A stretch of DNA of 64,000 nt from Cloacibacterium normanense (GTDB lineage Bacteria; Bacteroidota; Bacteroidia; Flavobacteriales; Weeksellaceae). The notes below the pieces were generated by a model that worked only from the letters and a program-made list of their open reading frames with translations, was not told the DNA's origin and searched no databases. Below, piece after piece: positions 41,006 to 50,424 of the stretch. The DNA is taken from NCBI RefSeq assembly GCF_003860565.1, contig NZ_CP034157.1, positions 2,356,001-2,420,000 of the forward strand. The letters are read 5' to 3'. Every line of letters starts with the position of its first letter. Position 1 is the stretch's first letter. A program made the position numbers and the translations under genes.

Positions 41006-41875
41006 CTAAAAAGTAATTTTATATGTTCCGGTAGAATTGGTAGAGGCTTTTTCGGCTTTTACATATTTTTTTACCCAAATTACCGCAGCAGTAACGACAC
41101 ATGGATCAGAAATTCCACTGCTTCTGCGCGCTGAAATCACGTTTCCAGCTTTGTCAACCGTATAAGAAATGGTAATGGTTCCGTTTGCTGTACAGTTATG
41201 AGAGGGCTGTTCTCCGCCTTTTCCCATGGTTCCGGGAATGTAAGAAATAAGTTTTCGGTCTAAGCCAATTTTGCTGTCACCATCTCCTTTTCCACCAAGA
41301 GGATCGCCAGAATTCCCAACGGTTCCATCAGTTCCTTGCGTTCCAGTCTTCGTTCCTCTTCCTTTGATAAGATTGCCAATTGCGGCGGTTCCTTGTCCGT
41401 CACCTTGAGCATTTTTGGCAGTGGTATTGCTGGTGGATGATGTTTTAGAGGTGGTAGATTTGGAAGCTGTAGTTTCCGAAGATTTAGTAGATTTTTTTTC
41501 TGTTTTCTCTGTTTTTACGGCAGTAGTTTTTTCGGATTTTCCTGTGATGATTTTTTCTGCAGGTTTTTCTACAGCTTTTGGAGTTTCTACAATTTCTTGA
41601 GGCTGTGGTTCAGGAGTTTTTAATTCTTCAGGGATATAGATATCTGCCGAAGCTAAACTTCCTTCTTGATTAGCAGGTTCTTCAGCTCCATTTCCGTTTC
41701 TATTGTCGCCGAAATTAATCAGCATAGTGGTTACTTTCTCTTCTTTTGGGATTTCTCTCACGAATTGGTAATAAAAAATCAACAAAAACAACAATGCCGA
41801 AATCAGCGCAGTAAGTGTTGCGCTTTTTAGCTTGTCAATTTTTTCGTCTCGTTTATGTTGAGTTATCGTTTCCAA
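41006..41875 (-). CDS. Energy transducer TonB-like protein
   Basis: A 289-residue inner-membrane-anchored protein: a short cytoplasmic N-terminus, one membrane segment (LTALISALLFLLIFYYQF), a Pro/Lys/Glu then Ser/Thr-rich periplasmic linker (residues ~85-160), a Gly-rich stretch, and a C-terminal TonB-like domain (TITISYTVDKAGNVISARRSSGISDPCVVTAAVIWVKKY). Two cysteines lie in that domain, in NCTANG and DPCVV. It follows exbB and exbD, which supply the proton-driven motor. Probably transmits force to TonB-dependent receptors; a TolA-like role is possible. Confidence 0.88.
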   Translation of the reverse strand: METITQHKRDEKIDKLKSATLTALISALLFLLIFYYQFVREIPKEEKVTTMLINFGDNRNGNGAEEPANQEGSLASADIYIPEELKTPEPQPQEIVETPKAVEKPAEKIITGKSEKTTAVKTEKTEKKSTKSSETTASKSTTSKTSSTSNTTAKNAQGDGQGTAAIGNLIKGRGTKTGTQGTDGTVGNSGDPLGGKGDGDSKIGLDRKLISYIPGTMGKGGEQPSHNCTANGTITISYTVDKAGNVISARRSSGISDPCVVTAAVIWVKKYVKAEKASTNSTGTYKITF

Positions 41876-41935
41876 TATAAGTTTGGCTAAATTTGATTTT
41901 AATTTCTATAAATGGACTTAGTCCATTCCAATTGA

Positions 41936-42331
41936 CTATTCTTGAACCGTAGCAATCGCTAAACCATATTTGTGTTTTTCGGCGATTTCCATGGCATAAA
42001 CTACGTCTTTATGCTTGCAATTTTCGTCTGCTCTAATCGTGAAAGTAGGATTAGGCGAACCTTCTACCAATTTTACAATATTTTGTTCTAGTTGTTCTTT
42101 TGGCGTCTCTAAATCATTTACAAAATACTTGCCATCTGCATTTATTGTAACGGTTGTAGGGTCTGTAACACTAGGATCTTGAGCGGCAGCTTTTGGCAAA
42201 TTCACATCTATTGCGCTTTGACTAATTGCTGAACTGGTAATCATAAAGAATATCAATAACAGAAAGATAATATCTGTCATCGAAGCCATACTGAACTCGG
42301 CGCTTACTCTATTTCTTCTTTTCAATTCCAT
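41936..42331 (-). CDS. exbD: Biopolymer transport protein ExbD/TolR
   Basis: A 131-residue bitopic motor subunit. The single membrane segment MASMTDIIFLLLIFFMITSSAI contains the conserved proton-carrying Asp (in MTDII). The periplasmic domain has VTINADGKYFVNDLETPKEQLEQNI and FTIRADENCKHKDVVYAMEIAEKHKYGLAIAT. It lies between exbB (33 bases upstream) and the tonB-like gene (60 bases downstream). Confidence 0.94.
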   Translation of the reverse strand: MELKRRNRVSAEFSMASMTDIIFLLLIFFMITSSAISQSAIDVNLPKAAAQDPSVTDPTTVTINADGKYFVNDLETPKEQLEQNIVKLVEGSPNPTFTIRADENCKHKDVVYAMEIAEKHKYGLAIATVQE

Positions 42332-42364
42332 ACTTAAAAAGTTTGAGGTTAGGTTTTAGAAGAA

Positions 42365-43048
42365 TTAAAGTGGTTTGTTTAGTGTATCTAAAAACTCATT
42401 CACGTGAGTTTGAATTTTTAGCACCAATCTATCTACATTGGTCACCAAAATATTATAGAAAAAATAGGCTGGAATTCCCACAAATAAACCAACTGCCGTA
42501 GTTGCCATCGCAGTATAAATTCCCGATGCTAATAGTTTCGGTGAAACTGCTCCCGTAACATTAGAAATTTCGAAAAACGCCATAATCATTCCGACTACCG
42601 TTCCCAAGAAACCTAACATAGGTGCAGCTCCAGAAGCTGAAGCAAGAATATTTAGGTTTTTCTCTAGTTTAGAAACTTCTAATTGACCTTGGTTTTGCAT
42701 TGCATTTGAAATATCAGAAATAGGTCTTCCTATTCTGGTTAAGCCTTTTTCTATCATTCTGGCTTCTGGCGAATCTGTTCTTCTGCATAAATCGATAGCA
42801 GATTGTATTCTTCCGTCATGAATGCAGTCTTTAATGTTTTCTAAAAAATTAGGAGTTTCTTTAGAAGCTCTTTTGATGAAAAAATATCTTTCGAAAAAAA
42901 CATATAATGCTAAAATTCCCAAAAGGAAAATAGCAATCATAATGGTATTTCCTATAATTCCTCCGCTGAAAAGTACATCCCAAAGTGAAAATACTTGTTT
43001 CTCTGTCACTTTATTGTTAATGATAGTAGTCGTGGCTTGTAAAAACAT
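42365..43048 (-). CDS. exbB: MotA/TolQ/ExbB proton channel family protein
   Basis: A 227-residue inner-membrane motor subunit with three hydrophobic segments: GIIGNTIMIAIFLLGILALYVFF near the N-terminus, then ILASASGAAPMLGFLGTVVGMIMAFFEI and LASGIYTAMATTAVGLFVGIPAYFFYNILV. The last two contain the family-typical TVxGM and AxxTTAxGL patterns. It starts the exbB-exbD-tonB operon. Confidence 0.94.
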   Translation of the reverse strand: MFLQATTTIINNKVTEKQVFSLWDVLFSGGIIGNTIMIAIFLLGILALYVFFERYFFIKRASKETPNFLENIKDCIHDGRIQSAIDLCRRTDSPEARMIEKGLTRIGRPISDISNAMQNQGQLEVSKLEKNLNILASASGAAPMLGFLGTVVGMIMAFFEISNVTGAVSPKLLASGIYTAMATTAVGLFVGIPAYFFYNILVTNVDRLVLKIQTHVNEFLDTLNKPL

Positions 43049-43209
43049 AATGAAAAATGTTAAGTTCGAATTTCTAAACGATAAATTTAGTGAAAAATTG
43101 TAGAATTTCTCGTAGCAATGAATGTTTTTTGAAAAATACTTTTCAAAAAAAACTTTAAAAATAAAATAAGATTCTGATGGTTTTAAACGGGAAAGAAAAC
43201 AGCAGAAAG

Positions 43210-43668
43210 TTACTCTTCTATTTCGATATCATCTGCTTTGAAATGACATTTCAATTTAAAAGGAATGGGTTCGTCAGAACCGGTATAGAAATCATCTATT
43301 TTCCCTTGCCAGAATAATTGTAGCACATCGTCTTCGTCTTTAGAAAAACTAAGTTCATTCTCGTAGAGATAGGCTTCTTCGTCGTCATAAAGGTCTACTT
43401 CTGTATAGGTTTCTTCGTCTGTATCTTCTATACGGAATGTTTTTCCTTCTAATTCATTAGAATCAATAGGAAATTCGAATACGTCTAAGGATAGCTGAGG
43501 AAAATTATATTGTAGAGAATCGTCTTCTACATGGTCTAAAGAATCATCTGTAATGATTTCTACTTCCAGAAAATTTTTTGAATTGAGATAAACCGCCTTG
43601 CAATATGTGCTAGAGATATGGTATTTAAGGGTTTCTTCTGGGTGATAGATTTTTAAAATCCCTTTCAT
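43210..43668 (-). CDS. Acidic conserved hypothetical protein
   Basis: A 152-residue strongly acidic cytoplasmic protein with no signal or membrane segment. It begins MKGILKIYHPEETLKYHISSTY and is rich in Asp/Glu clusters (TDDSLDHVEDDSLQYNF; EDTDEETYTEVDLYDDEEAYLYENELSF; ending DDIEIEE). The alternating pattern suggests a beta-rich fold. I do not recognise a family with a known function; the regular composition and codon use support a real gene. A TATCTTTG element lies at 43728-43735 on the same strand. Confidence 0.75.
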   Translation of the reverse strand: MKGILKIYHPEETLKYHISSTYCKAVYLNSKNFLEVEIITDDSLDHVEDDSLQYNFPQLSLDVFEFPIDSNELEGKTFRIEDTDEETYTEVDLYDDEEAYLYENELSFSKDEDDVLQLFWQGKIDDFYTGSDEPIPFKLKCHFKADDIEIEE

Positions 43669-43727
43669 GATGGTGTGTTAAAAAGAATGTTTGTTTTTAA
43701 GTTTAAAAAAAAAATGATTGTCTTTAA

Positions 43728-43735
43728 CAAAGATA
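43728..43735 (-). promoter_or_regulatory. -7 promoter element of the acidic hypothetical gene
   Basis: Minus-strand TATCTTTG matches TAnnTTTG, about 60 bases upstream of the ATG at 43668. No -33 match is evident. Confidence 0.45.
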
Positions 43736-43775
43736 AAAAATTTATAAAACCATAAAAGGTTTTTCGTTAAAAATC

Positions 43776-43806
43776 ATAAAAAACGCAGTAAAAAATTTAC
43801 TGCGTT
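43776..43806 (-). terminator. Terminator downstream of the TonB-dependent receptor gene
   Basis: AACGCAGTAAA and TTTACTGCGTT pair perfectly around a 3-base loop, with T residues following on the minus strand, 17 bases past the receptor stop. Confidence 0.85.
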
Positions 43807-43822
43807 CGTTATTTTGAAAAAT

Positions 43823-46516
43823 TTATTTGAAGTTAAACTTCAGCGTGAGTACCACTTGTCTCGGCCTAATGTTAACCGTGGTGTAAGAAGTCTGATTAAA
43901 GGTAGAGTTAAAAGTTACATTTTCGAATACATTATTATTGGTAATATTCAATACTTTTAGTTCTAAATCTATTTTTTCTTCGGACATAGAATATTGGTAA
44001 GAAAGGTCAAAGAAAGCATTTTTAGCCGTTCTTTCTCTGTTGCTAGAATGCAATTCATCCCAAGTAAATCCTAATGTGTGATTTTTGAAAGGATAAACAT
44101 ATGCAGAAAGTGCGTGGTTAAATAAATTGGTTTTGTTATTAAACCTTGCATCGTCTGGAGATTTTGTGTTATTAAAATTCCAATTAGCATTATAATCTAC
44201 ACTTAACCAAGAGAAATAATTGTTATTAAATTTAACACTTACGCCTTGATTTACGCCTTCTACATCTATAAAACTAGATTCTGTAGGTGTAGAATTGGCC
44301 GGTAATTGTTGGTAATTGTTCAATGAGTAATTATATCCTACGGAAGCATTGGTCTTAAACTTAGGAAAATATTTCCCGAGTTCTGTTCTTGCAGAATTGG
44401 TTTTACTGTTATTCTCTAAATTATATCCTTTGATGATAAACTGCTGACTTGCTTCATCTAATTCGTTTAGGAAAGTTACGTTATTGGTTCTATCATTAAA
44501 ATTATAACTTACATTAAAGAAAATGTTATTTAATGGATTTCTGTATTCTAATCTTGACCCTACAAAATTAGACCTTGTTTGCTGAATATCAGTATTTCTA
44601 GAAGATAAATTTTTAGCAGACAAAAGAATAAAACCATTATAAACATCATTGATGCTTCCAAAAGAATTGGTAATTCCCGCGAAAGTTGAAAATTTCCAGA
44701 ATGAGGTCAAATCATATCTCATAAACAATCTTGGTTCATAAGTCACTTTATTTAGAGTTTTATCTAAATTATTGGTTCCAGTTGCAGAAATATTATTAAA
44801 ATTAACAGGGAAACTTAAATTCACATCTAAACCTTCTCTCTTGTAATTTACCATCATTTGTGCATAAGGTTTTAGATTTTTAAAGTTAATGTCATTTTCT
44901 AATGCATTTCCACTAAATTGGTAATCCTGAATAGAGTTTCCTGTAACGCCATTTACATCTGTAAGTAGTTTGTTATTGGTATAATTAAGACCAACTTCTG
45001 GTGTAAAAGTCCAATTCTTTTTAGACAAACCAATAGATGCAGAATGTATCGCTTCGAAAGTTTTCAGATTAAGGAATTGATGTACCACTTCACTGTTATT
45101 TCCACCATCTACATTTTGTAAATTCACCACATAATTTGCTGGATTGATGAATAAATCTTGCTTGTCATCTCTATAACTGATGAAAGACATTGCGTTTACT
45201 AATCTTTCTTTCCAAGGAATAATAGCACTTAATGAGTTTTGGAAACTATTAGATGGCGTTTTTGTTCTTTGGTTTGAAGCGATATTGTTATTTTTAGTAT
45301 TCGCTAAATCTCCGTTCCAAAGTCCGTTATAAGTAGTGGTATTTTTAAAGAAACTTTTGTTGGCGTTTTTAGAGAAAATAATTTCACCTTTTGCTTGGTT
45401 GGTATAGAAATTATTAGACACTAATGAAGTGTTGGTCAAATCATTATTCGCATTGAAGGTTTTTACCATGCTTTCTCTTTCTATGGCGTTATTGCTATAA
45501 CTTGCATTAGCTTTTAATTCCCATTGCTTCGAAAGATTAGTCAAAACATTAGCAGATAAATAATGTACATTGTTCAATAAATATCTTTTTACAGGAACGT
45601 TTTGAGGAGTAGCCGCGTTTTCTACAGAAAGCCAAGAATTTTCAGAAAAATTTCTTCTCATTCCTTCAAATCTATTCCCAAAAGCCAGAATATTATTCTC
45701 TTTTTCTACTTCTTCTCCCATATTATTGGTTTTGTAATTCAAAACCCATTGGTATTTTTGAGTAAAAAGCATCGGAGAAAGTTTTACATTCCAAAGAGAT
45801 GGCGCCACGCCAAGAGAAGTTTCTCCTCTTCCTGTCATGGTAATAGATTTTTTGAGCTGCACGTTAATCGCCGCATTTTCCGAAGAAAGTTTATCCTGAA
45901 GAATTTTTACAGGTTGGTGATTTTCAAGCACTTCTACTTTTTGCACAGCATCTTTTGGGAGAGAATTATTGATTAAGCCGTAACTTCCTTCCATTAAATC
46001 TTTTCCGTTGACATAGAATTTGTTAATCGGTTCACCTTGATAGAGAATAGAACCATCTTTATTTACTTCAATCCCAGGAATTTTTTTCAAAACATCTGCT
46101 AAACTTCTATCTGCCTTACTTTCGAAAGATTTTAAATCATAAGAAATGGTGTCACCACGTTTGGTAATGAGTTTAGTTTTCAGTTTTACTTCTTTGATTT
46201 CTGTGGCTTTTTCTTGAAGCACAAAATTCAAAGTCTGAGTTGCGTTATTATAATTTTCGGTAATGGTTTGGTGGTTAAAAGCTTTTACTTTTACAAGAAT
46301 TTTTTCGTCATTGCTTGTAAAAGTCACTTTATAATTTCCTTTGGCATCGGTAATTGCATATTCTAAAATGGCATTTTTGCCTATTTCTTCTATGGTTACA
46401 CTTGCACTTGCAAGCGGTTTTCCGTCATCATTTTTTACGGTTCCAGAAATGGTTTTTTGAGCAAAAATTACAATTGAAAATAATAAAATAAAGGTAAATG
46501 AAAGTATTTTTTTCAT
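43823..46516 (-). CDS. TonB-dependent receptor-like outer-membrane protein
   Basis: An 897-residue outer-membrane protein with signal peptide (MKKILSFTFILLFSIVIFAQ). A carboxypeptidase-regulatory-like domain follows (KTISGTVKNDDGKPLASASVTIEEIGKNAILEYAITDAKGNYKV), then a plug domain (SYDLKSFESKADRSLADVLKKIPGIEVNKDGSILYQGEPINKFYVNGKDLMEGSYGL...VQKVEVLENHQPVKIL) and a long C-terminal beta barrel ending VVLTLKFNFK. This type differs from SusC by lacking a SusD partner nearby. Two GLPGLI-family genes lie upstream on the same strand, a recurrent partnership in Flavobacteriia. Ligand unknown. Confidence 0.92.
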   Translation of the reverse strand: MKKILSFTFILLFSIVIFAQKTISGTVKNDDGKPLASASVTIEEIGKNAILEYAITDAKGNYKVTFTSNDEKILVKVKAFNHQTITENYNNATQTLNFVLQEKATEIKEVKLKTKLITKRGDTISYDLKSFESKADRSLADVLKKIPGIEVNKDGSILYQGEPINKFYVNGKDLMEGSYGLINNSLPKDAVQKVEVLENHQPVKILQDKLSSENAAINVQLKKSITMTGRGETSLGVAPSLWNVKLSPMLFTQKYQWVLNYKTNNMGEEVEKENNILAFGNRFEGMRRNFSENSWLSVENAATPQNVPVKRYLLNNVHYLSANVLTNLSKQWELKANASYSNNAIERESMVKTFNANNDLTNTSLVSNNFYTNQAKGEIIFSKNANKSFFKNTTTYNGLWNGDLANTKNNNIASNQRTKTPSNSFQNSLSAIIPWKERLVNAMSFISYRDDKQDLFINPANYVVNLQNVDGGNNSEVVHQFLNLKTFEAIHSASIGLSKKNWTFTPEVGLNYTNNKLLTDVNGVTGNSIQDYQFSGNALENDINFKNLKPYAQMMVNYKREGLDVNLSFPVNFNNISATGTNNLDKTLNKVTYEPRLFMRYDLTSFWKFSTFAGITNSFGSINDVYNGFILLSAKNLSSRNTDIQQTRSNFVGSRLEYRNPLNNIFFNVSYNFNDRTNNVTFLNELDEASQQFIIKGYNLENNSKTNSARTELGKYFPKFKTNASVGYNYSLNNYQQLPANSTPTESSFIDVEGVNQGVSVKFNNNYFSWLSVDYNANWNFNNTKSPDDARFNNKTNLFNHALSAYVYPFKNHTLGFTWDELHSSNRERTAKNAFFDLSYQYSMSEEKIDLELKVLNITNNNVFENVTFNSTFNQTSYTTVNIRPRQVVLTLKFNFK

Positions 46517-46800
46517 GTTTAAAAGTTTATCACTAAAGTATTAGTAAAAGAAAAGGATATTGTGTTACAAAATTTTTAGAAATGAAATTTTCATCAACTC
46601 TAAAAGTTTAATTTTAAAATATTATGATAATCTAGTAATACTTTGAAAAATCAGAAAAAATCTATGGTTTTTACCTTTACTAAAAAAATCCTTGTTTCAG
46701 GTAAATTAAGTTAAGGATAAAAATTGAATATTTTGAAACTTGAATAAGTCTGACAATTCATTGAGTCCTTCAATAATATAAAATCTATCTTTGAGTATTT

Positions 46801-47643
46801 TTAGTTGTACAATGATAATTCAATAAAATTGTTACTTCTTTTAATTTTTTCATTCTCCTTTTCTTCTTGATGTCTAATCATATCCGAAGTTGAATAATCT
46901 TTACCATCATAATTTATTTTAATTCCGTGATTAGAATTAAAAATATTAAATTTCAAATCTCTTGCAGGGTCTTTTTTAAATAATTTCCATTCACTTTTAA
47001 ATTCAGTATTATTCAATTTCTGCTCCTTTTTTGTTCTTGTTTTTAAAAATTCTAAGTAGCCATTTTTATTCTTTTCTATTCCAATAAATTTAAATTGGTG
47101 TTGGTTTTTAGTATCTGTGATTTCAATGATTAAACCAGGTAGACCCGAAAATTTATAGGGACCATCAAAAATAGGGATATCTTTAGCATACCAAGCTATC
47201 CAACTTCTATTTCCAAAATTTGAAATTGCTTTTTGAACTTCAATCCCATTTATTATTTTTTTTTCTTGTTCTAATTTCCAACTAATAGAAGGTTTATCTA
47301 AAACAGCATAATGAGTATATCCTAAGTTTGTGTGATAAATCACCTCAAAATTAGGATATTGTTTCTCAACAAAATAAGAAATTTTTGATTGATCTCCATT
47401 CAAAATATTCTCTCTTCTTCTATTTTTCTCAATTACTAATGAATCAAATTTATACTTTTTATAACTGTAAAATACAGAGCCTTCTTCGTGAATATCAAGT
47501 ATCATTTCCTCATTTTCAATATTGTTAATATTAGTTGAATCACTTACAAAAGAATAATCATACATTACTCGATAATTTTGACATAACGCAGTAAATGATA
47601 TCATAATAAACATTGATATGAATATTTTTTTATTCCCACTCAT
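46801..47643 (-). CDS. GLPGLI family secreted protein (1)
   Basis: About 280 residues with a signal peptide (ISMFIMISFTALCQ). The family-naming motif is present as KFSGLPGLIIEITD, preceded by the usual WIAWYAKDIPIFDGPY. The rest is a beta-rich secreted domain. The ATG at 47643 overlaps the end of the upstream GLPGLI gene by 14 bases; an in-frame ATG at 47661 lies deeper in that gene and is a less likely start. GLPGLI proteins are a Bacteroidota envelope family of unknown function, often next to TonB-dependent receptors, as here. Confidence 0.88.
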   Translation of the reverse strand: MSGNKKIFISMFIMISFTALCQNYRVMYDYSFVSDSTNINNIENEEMILDIHEEGSVFYSYKKYKFDSLVIEKNRRRENILNGDQSKISYFVEKQYPNFEVIYHTNLGYTHYAVLDKPSISWKLEQEKKIINGIEVQKAISNFGNRSWIAWYAKDIPIFDGPYKFSGLPGLIIEITDTKNQHQFKFIGIEKNKNGYLEFLKTRTKKEQKLNNTEFKSEWKLFKKDPARDLKFNIFNSNHGIKINYDGKDYSTSDMIRHQEEKENEKIKRSNNFIELSLYN

Positions 47644-48373
47644 ATATTTTTTCAATTTCATTTCTCTTTATTTTATGCCTTGTTATTATTGTTCCAGCTG
47701 GCGCCTTACTAACTATTTTATCAAAATCTTCTTCTTTCTTCTTTTCTTTAATCTCTAAAAAATCTCTTAGTTTAATTTTTATAGACTCCTTAATTTCAGG
47801 GATTTTATAATCATTTTTATAATTTGTATCAACTTTTATTGCAACCCATGAATTATATTCCAAATTTTCATTTTCTGAAATTTCTAAGATAAGTCCATCT
47901 AATCCATAAAATTTAAAAGGCCCAGTATTGTATTTTAAATCTTTTGTATAAAAAGCTGTTATTTTTGAGCCTCTAAACTCTGCAGTTGCTTTGTTACATA
48001 AAAATCCAGCTATATTTTTTGTTTCATTATAATTTGTACTCCATTTTATAACTGGTATATCATCCTCTACAAAATAAATAGTATCACCAATATAATCTTT
48101 AATAATAGTTTTATTCGGATTATTTTTATAATAAAAAATTTTATACAGTTTATCCTTGGTGAAAAAAATCGCCTGATTATTATTCATTGAATTTTTTTCA
48201 TCAAATGTGTTTATTGTGATAGAATCTCTTATACTTACAATATTGTTTTTTGTTATGAACAAATCTTCTTGAAAAGTTGTAAATTTAGAATTCTTGTTCA
48301 TATAAATAACTTTTATGTTTTGTGAATATAAAACTCCTGTCCAGAAAAATAATAACATTAGTATTGCTTTCAT
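47630..48373 (-). CDS. GLPGLI family secreted protein (2)
   Basis: A 247-residue protein with a signal peptide (MKAILMLLFFWTGVLYSQN). It has the GLPGLI signature in variant form, KFYGLDGLILEISE, preceded by ITAFYTKDLKYNTGPF. It shares topology with the next gene but little sequence, so the two are old paralogues. The C-terminus has a charged helix (DFLEIKEKKKEEDFDKI). It overlaps the next gene, giving a coupled pair upstream of the TonB-dependent receptor. Confidence 0.86.
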   Translation of the reverse strand: MKAILMLLFFWTGVLYSQNIKVIYMNKNSKFTTFQEDLFITKNNIVSIRDSITINTFDEKNSMNNNQAIFFTKDKLYKIFYYKNNPNKTIIKDYIGDTIYFVEDDIPVIKWSTNYNETKNIAGFLCNKATAEFRGSKITAFYTKDLKYNTGPFKFYGLDGLILEISENENLEYNSWVAIKVDTNYKNDYKIPEIKESIKIKLRDFLEIKEKKKEEDFDKIVSKAPAGTIITRHKIKRNEIEKIYEWE

Positions 48374-48389
48374 AATAAATAAGTATTAA

Positions 48390-48413
48390 AACCGTGATTA
48401 AATAATCACGGTT
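48390..48413 (-). terminator. Hairpin after the small secreted-protein gene
   Basis: AACCGTGATT-attt-AATCACGGTT is a perfect 10-bp stem between the small secreted gene and the GLPGLI pair. The T run after it on the minus strand is short, so it may be a weak terminator or attenuator controlling expression of the downstream genes. Confidence 0.6.
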
Positions 48414-48457
48414 CATTTTAAATTAATTTGCTGTTAATTGTTCTAATCTATATTTAG

Positions 48458-48679
48458 CTAAATCTTGCAATTTTGGTAACTGTACGCCCAGTATTCTTCT
48501 GTCCATGAATACACTGCTTCTCCAGCAGAATTATACATAGTAAATGTTATAGTACACGTTCCAAGCAAATCATTGTAGGCAATGTTATTTCTTAGATTTG
48601 CATTTGCATTAAAATCCGCTGCAAAAGCAGATAAAGAAAAGAAAGTAGTCATTGCTACAGTAAACAATAATTTTTTCAT
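48458..48679 (-). CDS. Small secreted protein, 73 residues, unknown function
   Basis: It has a clear signal peptide (MKKLLFTVAMTTFFSLSAFAA) with an Ala-x-Ala cleavage site. The mature part of about 52 residues is Asn/Tyr-rich (DFNANANLRNNIAYNDLLGTCTITFTMYNSAGEAVYSWTEEYWAYSYQNCKI). Its two Cys could form a disulfide in the periplasm or outside. No family is recognised. It precedes the GLPGLI/TonB-dependent receptor genes on the same strand, separated by a hairpin, and could be part of that locus. Confidence 0.75.
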   Translation of the reverse strand: MKKLLFTVAMTTFFSLSAFAADFNANANLRNNIAYNDLLGTCTITFTMYNSAGEAVYSWTEEYWAYSYQNCKI

Positions 48680-49023
48680 AAAAAAGAAATTTAATGGTTA
48701 ATAAATAATTAGTTTTTGATATATGAAAAAATTTCACGTCTAGAATAGAAATGTTTTCATGGTTATCTTCTACAAAAATGAAAAAAAAAAAAAAAAACTA
48801 CGCAAGTTTTTTCTTGTAAAATTGATGATTTTCAAAAATCCCCTGTGATTTTTTATGAAAAGACTGTTATGAATTTATTTTTACAAAAATTATGTTAAAT
48901 AAAAGAAGACAATATCTGTGTTTTGTAAAAAATAAACTTTTCCACAAGAAACGTATTCCTGTTGCTAAATTCAGTAATTTTGCAGAAATTTAATTTTCAA
49001 ATAAAAATTTATCTCAACATCAT
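48680..49023. other. 344-base intergenic region upstream of glmM
   Basis: Strongly AT-rich divergent spacer between the small secreted gene and glmM. It contains a 17-base run of A (48781-48797) and the glmM -7 element (48975-48982). No gene, operator or RNA structure is evident. Confidence 0.6.
48975..48982 (+). promoter_or_regulatory. -7 promoter element of glmM
   Basis: TAATTTTG matches TAnnTTTG, 41 bases before the ATG at 49024. No TTTG at the proper -33 spacing. Confidence 0.5.
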
Positions 49024-50424
49024 ATGTCTTTAATCAAAAGTATTTCAGGAATCCGTGGAACCATCGGTGGTAAAGTAGATGATAATCTTACACCTGTAGA
49101 TGTAGTAAAATTTACTGCAGCTTTCGGAACTTGGCTTCAAAAAAATAAAAATAAAAAAGATTTAACCTTAGTCATTGGTCGTGATGCCAGAATTTCTGGT
49201 GCTATGGTTAATTCATTGGTTACCGCTACTTTACAAGGATTGGGAATTCATGTGGTAGATTTAGGACTTTCTACTACGCCAACTGTAGAAGTAATGGTTC
49301 CAGAACTCAATGCTGATGGCGGAATTATCTTAACCGCTTCTCACAACCCAAAACAATGGAACGCGCTGAAATTGCTCAACGAAAAAGGAGAATTTATCAG
49401 TGGTAAAGATGGCGCAGAAATGCTAGAAATCGCCGAAAAAGAAGATTTCAACTTTGCCGAAGTTGACGATTTAGGAAAATACGAAACTAGAACGGATGCT
49501 TTTGATATTCATATTCAGAAAATTCTAGATTTACCAATGGTAGATGTAGAAGCGGTGAAAGCTAAAAAATTCAAAGTCGTTCTTGATGCGGTAAATTCTA
49601 CCGGTGGAATTTCGCTTCCGCCACTTTTAGAAAAATTAGGCTGTGAAGTCGTGAAGTTATATTGCGAACCAAACGGACAATTTCCGCACAATCCAGAACC
49701 TTTGAAAGAGCATTTGACAGACATTTGTGATTTAATTAAAAAAGAAGGTGCAGATTTAGGAATTGTAGTGGATCCAGATGTAGACAGATTGGCACTTATT
49801 GACGAAAATGGCGAAATGTTCGGCGAAGAATACACTTTGGTAGCTGTGGCAGACTATTTGCTGAGACATAAGAAAGGAGTTGCAATTTCTAATCTTTCTT
49901 CGAGCCGAGCTTTGAGAGATGTAGCTAGAAATCTAGATTCAGAATATTTTGCAAGTGCTGTAGGAGAAGTAAATGTGGTGACTTTAATGAAGGAGAAAAA
50001 TGCAGTTATTGGTGGAGAAGGAAATGGTGGAATTATCTATCCAGATTTGCATTACGGAAGAGATTCTTTAGTAGGCGTTGCATTATTTTTGACACATTTG
50101 GCAAAAGAAAATAAAACAGTTTCGGAGCTTAGAGCAACATACCCAGCATATTACATGGGTAAAAAGAAGATAGAGCTTACTCCAGAAATTGATGTTGATG
50201 CACTTTTGGTAAAAATGCAGGAAGAATATAACATTTCGACTTCGCTCAATGTGGAAGAAATTTCTACGATAGACGGTGTGAAAATTGATTTCCCAGAAAA
50301 TTGGGTACATTTAAGAAAATCTAATACCGAGCCAATTATTAGAATTTACACAGAAGCCTTTTCTCAGCAAGAAGCAGATGAACTGGCAGACAAAATGATA
50401 GCAAAAATTAAAAGTTTGATTTAA
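49024..50424 (+). CDS. glmM: Phosphoglucosamine mutase
   Basis: Alpha-D-phosphohexomutase of 466 residues that converts glucosamine-6-phosphate to glucosamine-1-phosphate for UDP-GlcNAc synthesis. The N-terminus SLIKSISGIRGTIGGKVDDNLTP carries the first phosphate-binding loop. The phosphoserine loop is IILTASHNPKQWNALKLL, the metal loop is VVDPDVDRLALIDENG, the sugar loop is GGEGNGGIIYPDLHYGRDSL, and the C-terminal phosphate site is RKSNTEPIIRIYTEA. A phosphomannomutase/phosphoglucomutase role is a possible alternative because Bacteroidota members of this family are often annotated loosely. Confidence 0.9.
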   Translation: MSLIKSISGIRGTIGGKVDDNLTPVDVVKFTAAFGTWLQKNKNKKDLTLVIGRDARISGAMVNSLVTATLQGLGIHVVDLGLSTTPTVEVMVPELNADGGIILTASHNPKQWNALKLLNEKGEFISGKDGAEMLEIAEKEDFNFAEVDDLGKYETRTDAFDIHIQKILDLPMVDVEAVKAKKFKVVLDAVNSTGGISLPPLLEKLGCEVVKLYCEPNGQFPHNPEPLKEHLTDICDLIKKEGADLGIVVDPDVDRLALIDENGEMFGEEYTLVAVADYLLRHKKGVAISNLSSSRALRDVARNLDSEYFASAVGEVNVVTLMKEKNAVIGGEGNGGIIYPDLHYGRDSLVGVALFLTHLAKENKTVSELRATYPAYYMGKKKIELTPEIDVDALLVKMQEEYNISTSLNVEEISTIDGVKIDFPENWVHLRKSNTEPIIRIYTEAFSQQEADELADKMIAKIKSLI

